A DNA stretch of 9,608 nt, taken from the NCBI GenBank assembly GCA_001769005.1, contig MENE01000013.1:16985-26592 (forward strand), given 5' to 3'. Each line of letters starts with the position of its first letter. Position 1 is the first letter of the stretch. The notes beneath the pieces are model-generated. The model was not told the DNA's origin, did not search any database, and saw only the letters and a list, made by a program, of their open reading frames with translations. This DNA comes from Bacteroidetes bacterium GWA2_31_9b. GTDB lineage: Bacteria > Bacteroidota > Bacteroidia > Bacteroidales > UBA12077. Shown here piece after piece: positions 1 through 5,747 of the stretch. Position numbers and translations under genes: made by a program.

Positions 1-1333
1 AAAAACTTTTATTTACTGTATATATTGATTCTTTTATATTTTTTGGTTTGTATATTACCCTATAGTTACCTGGTTGCAGAACAAGAGTTTGTCTTATTGT
101 TTTTTCATTAAAATTGTAAACCCAAATAAGTGAATCAGCAGTTTCCTGATATAAACTGGCAAATCCTGACGAAGGAAATGAGAAATTAGCAATACCTGGT
201 TTTGGAATTTCAAGCTTTGTTGTTGAACTTTGTTCTATCTTAACTTTTTTAAGTGATAATCTAGGAATTGTTAGAACTTCAATATCATATTCGCCTATTA
301 AATATTTTTCAGTTTGTTCGTTATTTTGAACATTAATTGTTTCAGATTTTCCTGATTCTTTAACAAGAATTTTTAAATCCTCGTAAAGATTAGTTCCTGT
401 ACTATTAATAGTCAAATACCCTTGCGGGGCATCAATTCCAATAATGTTGTGTTTGCCTTCTGTTAATTTTACATTTTGTTTTTTAATTGAAGGGATTGTA
501 TTTACAACAAGATTATATATTGCAAGAGGATCAATAATTAATGTATCAGGATTTCCTTTATGATTGAGAGTATGAATAAAGTTATAACGAACTTTTCCTG
601 ATAGATCATCGAAAAAAGTAATATTTACATCTGTTTCTGTTGGATTACCATGAATATCGAGCAAATTAACCTGTGCAGTTGTTGTATTTAATGCTCTGGA
701 TATTACGATACTAAGAACTTCGCTAAATTTTTCTTCCTTTGGTGATTCATAATAATGGCCAACACATTCAAATGTTTTTTCAAAATTTGGATCAGAACCA
801 ATTCCAATAACAAATGGTTTTAAAACAATACCTTTTTTTTGAAGATTAAGTGAAGCCTGACAGGGATCGCCATCGCATGCTTCAATTCCATCGGTAATAA
901 GTATAATTATATTTCTGCAATTTGTGCAAGTAGGAAAATCATTTGCAGCCAATTCAATAGATCGTGCTATTGGAGTTGTTCCTTTAGGAACTAAATACCT
1001 TAATTTTTGTCTTATTTCAGGTGCATTACCTATTTTAAAAGGTACTTCTAATTTTGTGTCGCTGCAATCCTGCGGAGGAACAGGGCTTTGATGTCCATAA
1101 ATCCTAAGGGCTAGCTGAATGTTTTCAATTTTCTCTAAACTATCAATTATCTGAATTAAATATTTTCTGGCAATATTTATTTTCTTGTCGCTTTCCCATG
1201 TTCCATACATACTTTGCGATGCATCAAACACAAAAAGTATACGGTTTAAGGGAGGTTCAGGTTTCTGAGCCTTACCATAAATCGCAAAACAAAACAACAG
1301 TATAATCAGTATATTGATTTTATTTTTTTGCAA
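1..1333 (-). CDS. Secreted VWA-domain protein (partial, C-terminus beyond the left edge)
   Basis: About 444 residues are visible, with no stop before the window edge. The N-terminus is a typical signal peptide (hydrophobic stretch at residues 8-19, likely cut near KAQ at 21-23), so the protein should be exported. A von Willebrand A domain follows, with a complete metal-ion-dependent adhesion site: DASQS at 37-41, the threonine pair in GTTP at 118-121, and TDG at 147-149. Several cysteines in this domain (in DCSD, TCTNC and EACDGDPC) could form disulfides. The rest is beta-rich with no family I can name; it may be Ig-like repeats. The start is taken as TTG at 1333: an in-frame TAA lies just upstream, and the first internal ATG falls inside the MIDAS motif. 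It lies 45 bases after the MGS-like gene, probably in the same operon. The role is unknown; protein-protein or surface binding is usual for such proteins. Confidence 0.8.
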   Translation of the reverse strand, partial: MQKNKINILIILLFCFAIYGKAQKPEPPLNRILFVFDASQSMYGTWESDKKINIARKYLIQIIDSLEKIENIQLALRIYGHQSPVPPQDCSDTKLEVPFKIGNAPEIRQKLRYLVPKGTTPIARSIELAANDFPTCTNCRNIIILITDGIEACDGDPCQASLNLQKKGIVLKPFVIGIGSDPNFEKTFECVGHYYESPKEEKFSEVLSIVISRALNTTTAQVNLLDIHGNPTETDVNITFFDDLSGKVRYNFIHTLNHKGNPDTLIIDPLAIYNLVVNTIPSIKKQNVKLTEGKHNIIGIDAPQGYLTINSTGTNLYEDLKILVKESGKSETINVQNNEQTEKYLIGEYDIEVLTIPRLSLKKVKIEQSSTTKLEIPKPGIANFSFPSSGFASLYQETADSLIWVYNFNEKTIRQTLVLQPGNYRVIYKPKNIKESIYTVNKSF

Positions 1334-1378
1334 TTAATTTATAGGTATTTGTATTGAAGTTAGTTGATAGAAATGAAT

Positions 1379-1777
1379 TTACTCCATTGATTTTCTTCGT
1401 TCGTAATCTTCTTTTTTTATGAGTCCTAAAATTACAAGTTCAGCTGTAGCATAATTTGTAGCTAAAGGAATATTGTAAAGATTACATGATTCAAGTAATA
1501 TCTGAATATCTTCGTGATGTCCCTGTTTAATAAAAGGATCGCGCAAGAAAATAACGATATCAACTTCTTTACGTTTAATCATGTCGGTAATTTCTAAATA
1601 ACCGCCAGATTTTCCCGGACTCATGTGCTGCACTTTAATTCCTTGTGCTTCTACAAACTCTGCTGTTCTTCCTGTTGCGATCAGATTTACATCGTAAATC
1701 CATTCTCTTCTATCATTAAGAAACTGAACCATTTCTGGTTTCTTAACATCATGTGCAATAATTACAATGTTTTTCAT
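1379..1777 (-). CDS. Methylglyoxal-synthase-like protein with altered active site
   Basis: This 132-residue single-domain protein has the methylglyoxal synthase fold. MgsA converts dihydroxyacetone phosphate to methylglyoxal and phosphate. Matching segments are IIAHDVKK (6-13, with H9, D10 and K13 at the positions of E. coli H19, D20 and K23), ATGRT (34-38, phosphate loop), VIFLRDP (75-81), H87 and D90 (E. coli H98 and D101), and IPLATNYATAE (103-113). The usual GPxGGDQQ segment reads GKSGGYLE, however, so the catalytic base Asp71 is Tyr60. The phosphate-binding Ser65 is Pro54, and the loop threonine T47 is Arg37. The fold is clear, but methylglyoxal synthase activity is doubtful. It may act as a ligand sensor, as the MGS-like domain of carbamoyl phosphate synthetase does, or on another substrate. 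It lies 30 bases downstream of the transketolase half-gene, which suits a link to triose or pentose phosphates. Confidence 0.75.
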   Translation of the reverse strand: MKNIVIIAHDVKKPEMVQFLNDRREWIYDVNLIATGRTAEFVEAQGIKVQHMSPGKSGGYLEITDMIKRKEVDIVIFLRDPFIKQGHHEDIQILLESCNLYNIPLATNYATAELVILGLIKKEDYERRKSME

Positions 1778-1807
1778 AAACTTAAAATAATTTCATTTTA
1801 TGTTATA

Positions 1808-2653
1808 TTAAAAGTCTCCTAAAGTTTCATTTAATTGACCCAATGCTTTTTCGAGCTGTTCGTCATTTGGAGCTGAGCCATGCCATTTGTGAGTTCCCAT
1901 CATAAAATCAACACCCATGCCCATTTCCGTTTTCATAAGTATTACAATTGGCTTCTGTTTTCCGGTTAATGTTTTTGCATGGTTTAAAGTTTTAACCAGT
2001 TCTTCCATGTTATTGCCATTTGTTTCCAATACCGTCCAACCGAAACTTTCCCATTTGCCTTTTAAATTACCAAGCGACATAACAACATCAACTGGCCCGT
2101 CAATTTGTTGTCCGTTATAATCTACAGTAGATATAATATTGTCGATTTTGTGATGTGCAGCAAACATAGCTGCTTCCCAAATTTGACCTTCCTGTAATTC
2201 TCCATCGCCATGTAAAGTATAAACAATTTTAGGGTCATTATTCATTTTTTTTGTAAGTGCTGCACCGCAAGCAACCGACAAACCCTGACCTAATGAGCCT
2301 GATGCTATACGAACTCCTGGTAATCCGTCCTTTGGTGTTGGATGACCTTGTAGCCTGGAATTTATTTTACGAAAGCTGCTTAACTCTTTTACTTCAAAAT
2401 AGCTTGATCGAGCTAAAACACTATACCATACCGGAGAAAGATGTCCGTTTGACAAAAAGAATAAATCCTGATCTTTACCATCCATAGTAAATTTTTTAGG
2501 ATCATGTTCTAGAATGTCAAAATATAAAGCTGTAAAAAAATCGGTACAACCTAAAGAACCTCCTGGATGCCCAGAACTTTGAGCATGTACCATTCTTACA
2601 ATATCGCGTCTTATTTGTGAAGCTATTGAATTAAGTTTTTGAATATCTGCCAT
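1808..2653 (-). CDS. Transketolase, N-terminal (ThDP-binding) subunit
   Basis: This 281-residue protein corresponds to the first half of transketolase, the subunit that binds the thiamine diphosphate pyrophosphate. Transketolase moves two-carbon units between sugar phosphates in the pentose phosphate pathway. Visible motifs are GHPGGSLG (28-35), LSNGHLSP (67-74), GHPTP (103-107), SGSLGQGL (118-125) and the ThDP motif running from GDG (149-151) to N180. The protein ends after the first domain, as expected for the split type. The pyrimidine-binding half, which carries the catalytic glutamate that activates ThDP, is needed for activity. It is not in the neighbouring genes, although the two halves are commonly adjacent, so the partner must be elsewhere. 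The ATG at 2653 is followed directly by conserved-looking sequence. This is the first gene of an apparent operon with the MGS-like and VWA genes. The activity could alternatively be a related transketolase-type reaction such as DXP synthase, but the motifs favour transketolase. Confidence 0.88.
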   Translation of the reverse strand: MADIQKLNSIASQIRRDIVRMVHAQSSGHPGGSLGCTDFFTALYFDILEHDPKKFTMDGKDQDLFFLSNGHLSPVWYSVLARSSYFEVKELSSFRKINSRLQGHPTPKDGLPGVRIASGSLGQGLSVACGAALTKKMNNDPKIVYTLHGDGELQEGQIWEAAMFAAHHKIDNIISTVDYNGQQIDGPVDVVMSLGNLKGKWESFGWTVLETNGNNMEELVKTLNHAKTLTGKQKPIVILMKTEMGMGVDFMMGTHKWHGSAPNDEQLEKALGQLNETLGDF

Positions 2654-2683
2654 AAAAATATAAGTTACATAATTAGTTAAGTG

Positions 2684-2709
2684 AATAAAAACTACTTTTC
2701 CTAAAGTAG
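2684..2709 (-). terminator. Terminator-like hairpin in the leader of the transketolase gene
   Basis: Read on the minus strand, CTACTTT and AAAGTAG form a 7-bp stem with a 4-base loop, followed at once by GTTTTTATT. This looks like a weak intrinsic terminator. It sits about 30 bases before the ATG of the transketolase half-gene, with no gene upstream on that strand for it to end. It could be an attenuator, a 5' stability hairpin, or chance in AT-rich DNA. Confidence 0.3.
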
Positions 2710-2810
2710 AAAAAATAGGATGTAAAAGTAAAGATTTTCATCTGAAACTAAGGAATTAAATTGATATTCTTTTTAACATCTTATTAATAACGTGTTTTTG
2801 TGAAAAATAG

Positions 2811-2855
2811 CTTTTTAAGAAGAGTAAAAAGTGTATTTTTGAGCTTCTTAAAAAT
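2811..2855. repeat. Imperfect palindrome around the ychF -7 box
   Basis: TTTTTAAGAAG (2812-2822) and CTTCTTAAAAA (2844-2854) are perfect 11-bp inverted repeats separated by 21 bases. Inside them AAAAA (2826-2830) and TTTTT (2836-2840) are also complementary, giving a nested palindrome. The candidate -7 box and predicted transcription start lie between or within the arms, which would suit a repressor operator. AT-rich composition makes chance symmetry a real alternative. Confidence 0.4.
2834..2841 (+). promoter_or_regulatory. Candidate Bacteroidota -7 promoter box for ychF
   Basis: TATTTTTG matches the Bacteroidota primary-sigma -7 consensus TAnnTTTG exactly and lies 34 bases before the ychF ATG, leaving a leader of about 28 bases. 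There is no good TTTG element at the usual 19-21 base spacing; the nearest TTTG (2797-2800) is too far upstream and only a T-run is in place. The call rests on the -7 box and its position. Confidence 0.45.
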
Positions 2856-2875
2856 CAATATAAATTTATAGAAAT

Positions 2876-3973
2876 ATGGCATTACAATGCGGAATTATTG
2901 GAATAACAAATGTGGGGAAGTCGACAATCTACAATTGTATGTCGAACACAAAGGTAGAAACTACAAGTTTTGCTTTCAGTTCAAATAAATCAAATATAGG
3001 AATAATTAGTGTTCCTGATAGTAGGCTTTTAGAGTTAGATAAATTTCAACCTACAGAAAAAATAATTCCTGCAACAGTTGAAATCCTAGATATTCCTGGT
3101 TTAACTAAAGGTGCTAATCTGGGTGAGGGAGTAGGCAATAAATTTCTTGCTGATATTCGTAATACAGATGCACTTATTCATGTGCTACGTTGTTTCGACG
3201 ATCCAAACTTACCTCATATCGATGGTTCGGTTGATCCTGTTCGCGATATTGAAACTATTGATCTTGAATTACAGGTAAAGGATTTAGAATCGGTCGAAAA
3301 GAAAATTCAAAGATTGGAAAAGCTTTTAAAAATTGGTGAAAAAGATGCCAAACATGGTATCGATTTTCTTACAGGATTAAAAGATCATTTAGAATCGATG
3401 AAAAATGCCCGCAACTATCCAATTTCAGATACTGATAAAAAATTTATTGATGATCTTTTTTTACTTACAATAAAACCAGTTATTTATGTTTGTAATGTTG
3501 ATGATAAATCAGCTATAAACGGAAATAAATATGTTGATAAAGTTAAAGAAGCATTAAAAAACGAAAAAACAGAAATTATTATTATTGCGGGTAAAATGGA
3601 AGCCGAAATTGCAGATCTTGAAGATTTAAACGATAGAAAGGTTTTTCTTGAAGATGCAGGTTTAAAAGAGCCCGGAGTTAATAAGCTTATACTTAGCGCA
3701 TATTCTTTACTTAATTTATTGTCGTTTTTTACTATTGGTCCAAAAGAAATTCGTGCATGGACAATTAAAAAAGGCATGACAGCTCCTCAGGCTGCAGGTG
3801 CAATCCATAGTGATTTGGAACGCGGATTTATTCGTGCCGAAGTAATGAAATATAATGATTTTATTACTTTAGGTACAGAAAACAAAGTGAAAGAAGCCGG
3901 TAAATTTCACGTTGAAGGAAAAAACTATATTGTTGAGGATGGTGATATTTTACATATCAGGTTTAATGTTTAA
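2876..3973 (+). CDS. ychF: Divergent YchF/OLA1-type ATPase
   Basis: This 365-residue protein has the full YchF layout: an Obg-family P-loop domain, a helical insertion at about 130-185, and a C-terminal TGS domain (about 284-364, containing IRAWTIKKG, APQAAGAIHSD and GFIRAE). YchF binds ribosomes and, unlike most relatives, prefers ATP. The P-loop is GITNVGKST (9-17), the G3 motif is DIPG (72-75), and His114, needed for hydrolysis in E. coli, is present. Several near-invariant parts differ. The segment usually written NFPFCTIEPN is SFAFSSNKSN (31-40), so Cys35, linked to redox control in E. coli, is Ser. LPNVGKS has become ITNVGKS, DIAGL has become DIPGL, and the G4 motif usually ending in Glu (NVDE in relatives) is NVDD (207-210). 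It may be a second, specialised copy rather than the housekeeping one. It is first in a probable two-gene unit with the PafA-like gene. Confidence 0.88.
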   Translation: MALQCGIIGITNVGKSTIYNCMSNTKVETTSFAFSSNKSNIGIISVPDSRLLELDKFQPTEKIIPATVEILDIPGLTKGANLGEGVGNKFLADIRNTDALIHVLRCFDDPNLPHIDGSVDPVRDIETIDLELQVKDLESVEKKIQRLEKLLKIGEKDAKHGIDFLTGLKDHLESMKNARNYPISDTDKKFIDDLFLLTIKPVIYVCNVDDKSAINGNKYVDKVKEALKNEKTEIIIIAGKMEAEIADLEDLNDRKVFLEDAGLKEPGVNKLILSAYSLLNLLSFFTIGPKEIRAWTIKKGMTAPQAAGAIHSDLERGFIRAEVMKYNDFITLGTENKVKEAGKFHVEGKNYIVEDGDILHIRFNV

Positions 3974-4019
3974 TCCTAAATTTTTGTAAATCGTTATACA
4001 TTTAAATTTTATATTGAAT

Positions 4020-5663
4020 ATGTTTAAAAAGGCTTTTATTGATAAATTTATTTTATTAATCGTTTTCCCCATTTTTATATCACATTCAGTTTTTTCACAA
4101 AACAATTTTAATAAACCTCCGAAACTAGTTGTGGGTATTGTTATAGAAGAGATGCGTTACGAGATGTTGATGCGATACTGGAATTCATTTGGGAATGATG
4201 GATTTAAAAAAATTATTGATAATGGTGCTTTTTGTACAAATGCTCAGTACAATCATTTAATCACTCAGAATGGTGTTGGACAAGCAACTATAGTTACTGG
4301 AACAAATCCTTCATATCATGGAATAATTGCTGATACGTGGTACGATCGATTGACTAGTAAGATTATAAATTGTGCCATTGATCCTAAAAAAGAAAATGGT
4401 AATTCTGTGACAAACTATTCACCTATAAATATATTAGCATCAACAATTGGAGATGAATTAAAACTTGCTTTTAACGGAAAATCAAAAGTAATTACGGTAT
4501 CACTAAATCCAATATCAGCGGTAATGTCGGGCGGTAGGTTAGCTGATTGTGCTTATTGGTTTAACGATGATAAGGGAGAATGGGTAACCAGCGATTACTA
4601 TGCTGATACTTTACCTAGTTGGGTTAAGGATTTTAATAACAAGAAGTTTTCTGATATTTATATGAGTAAAACATGGGCTTCCATGTATTCACTTGACGAA
4701 AATTATAAAAATAGCTTACCCGATAACAGCAATTTTGAATTAGGATTTCAAAATTACAGACGAACATTTCCATATGATTTAGCATACCTAAAAAACAAAT
4801 CAGGTAATTTCAAATATCTTAAATATTCTCCATTTGGGAATACCTCTACAAAAGATATGGCAATATCTGCTATTGTTAATGAACACATGGGACTTGATGA
4901 GTATCCCGATTTTATTTCGATAAGTTTTTCAGCAACAAAATATGTTGGTGATATTTTTGGTCCACGATCTGTTGAAATTGAAGATGTTTTTTTACAACTC
5001 GACAAAGATTTATCACATTTAATAGAATTTCTTAAAACACAAGTTGGGCTTGAAAACGTATTGCTTTATATTACTTCAGATAGAGGCGTTTCTGATGTAC
5101 CTGAATATTTGGAATCTAAAAAACAAAATGCTGGAATATTTGATGGTCCTAAATCAACAGCTTTACTTAACAGCTATTTAGGTATTTTGTATAAAGAGGG
5201 CGAGTGGATCAATTATTATCATTCACGACAACTTTATATCAATCAACAATTACTTGATGAAACCGGAATAAAACGTGAAGAAGTTCAAGAGCGAATAGCT
5301 AACTTTATGGTTCAATATACAGGAGTGGCAAATGCTTTGCCTGCATCATCATTTAATTCAACATATTTTGAATCAGGTATAAATGAGAAAATACAAAACA
5401 GTTTTCATCAAAAACGTTCTGGCGATGTTATTTTAAATCTTGAACCTGGATGGATAGAAAAAAACGGAAGTGCTACTGCTTCTGGTTCCGGATACAATTA
5501 CGATACACATGTTCCTCTAATTTGGTTTGGGTCAAATATTCCACACATTCGCATTGATGATGAAGTTAATATTACTGATATTGCTCCAACTATTTCATGG
5601 ATTTTAAAAATAAATAAACCAAATACTTCTATTGGAAAGCCAATGAGTAAGTTTTTGAAATAG
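4020..5663 (+). CDS. Exported PafA-family protein, probable pseudo-phosphatase
   Basis: This 547-residue protein begins with a signal peptide (hydrophobic 10-20, likely cut after FSQ near residue 27). It follows the Bacteroidota PafA alkaline phosphatase pattern along its length: VVGIVIEEMRYEML (near 37-50), HGIIADTWYD (100-109), AYWFNDDKGEWVTSDYY (178-194), FSATKYVGDIFGP (303-315), TSDRGV (352-357) and YDTHVPLIWFG (494-504). PafA hydrolyses phosphomonoesters in the periplasm with two zinc ions and a Thr nucleophile. Here the metal ligands Asp38, Asp305, His309 and His353 align with Glu43, Lys307, Asp311 and Arg355; the nucleophile Thr79 with Asn84 (Thr82 is close by); Asn100 with Asp105; and Lys162/Arg164 with Asn163/Ile165. 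Only Asp354 and His497 remain. Normal phosphatase activity is therefore unlikely. I chose the ATG at 4020 over an in-frame TTG six bases upstream (4014). It follows ychF by 46 bases and is probably co-transcribed. Confidence 0.82.
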   Translation: MFKKAFIDKFILLIVFPIFISHSVFSQNNFNKPPKLVVGIVIEEMRYEMLMRYWNSFGNDGFKKIIDNGAFCTNAQYNHLITQNGVGQATIVTGTNPSYHGIIADTWYDRLTSKIINCAIDPKKENGNSVTNYSPINILASTIGDELKLAFNGKSKVITVSLNPISAVMSGGRLADCAYWFNDDKGEWVTSDYYADTLPSWVKDFNNKKFSDIYMSKTWASMYSLDENYKNSLPDNSNFELGFQNYRRTFPYDLAYLKNKSGNFKYLKYSPFGNTSTKDMAISAIVNEHMGLDEYPDFISISFSATKYVGDIFGPRSVEIEDVFLQLDKDLSHLIEFLKTQVGLENVLLYITSDRGVSDVPEYLESKKQNAGIFDGPKSTALLNSYLGILYKEGEWINYYHSRQLYINQQLLDETGIKREEVQERIANFMVQYTGVANALPASSFNSTYFESGINEKIQNSFHQKRSGDVILNLEPGWIEKNGSATASGSGYNYDTHVPLIWFGSNIPHIRIDDEVNITDIAPTISWILKINKPNTSIGKPMSKFLK

Positions 5664-5691
5664 GATTTTAGCATTTTGTCAGATCAATTTC

Positions 5692-5731
5692 AAATAATAA
5701 AAGCTACTTTCTTTAGTAGCTTTTATTATTT
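5692..5731. terminator. Bidirectional intrinsic terminator
   Basis: Two perfectly complementary 17-base arms (5692-5708 and 5715-5731) enclose a 6-base loop, TTCTTT. The core AAAGCTACT/AGTAGCTTT is flanked by A-rich and T-rich outer arms, so a U-rich tail is produced in either direction. It lies 28 bases after the PafA-like stop and 16 bases beyond the antiporter stop, as expected for a shared terminator between convergent genes. Confidence 0.9.
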
Positions 5732-5747
5732 ATAGATGTTGCAAGAT

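Noticed and set aside
1625..2487. Three short plus-strand open frames of 65-76 codons.
   Set aside because: All are antisense to the well-supported MGS-like and transketolase genes and show no protein-like features of their own.
2641..2875. A clear Bacteroidota promoter for the minus-strand transketolase operon.
   Set aside because: Only near matches such as TACTTTTA are present, without the final G and without a spaced TTTG, so no call was made.
3484..3777. A 97-codon minus-strand frame within ychF, and a similar 83-codon frame at 4754-5005.
   Set aside because: Both are opposite conserved coding sequence of the plus-strand genes and show no motifs.
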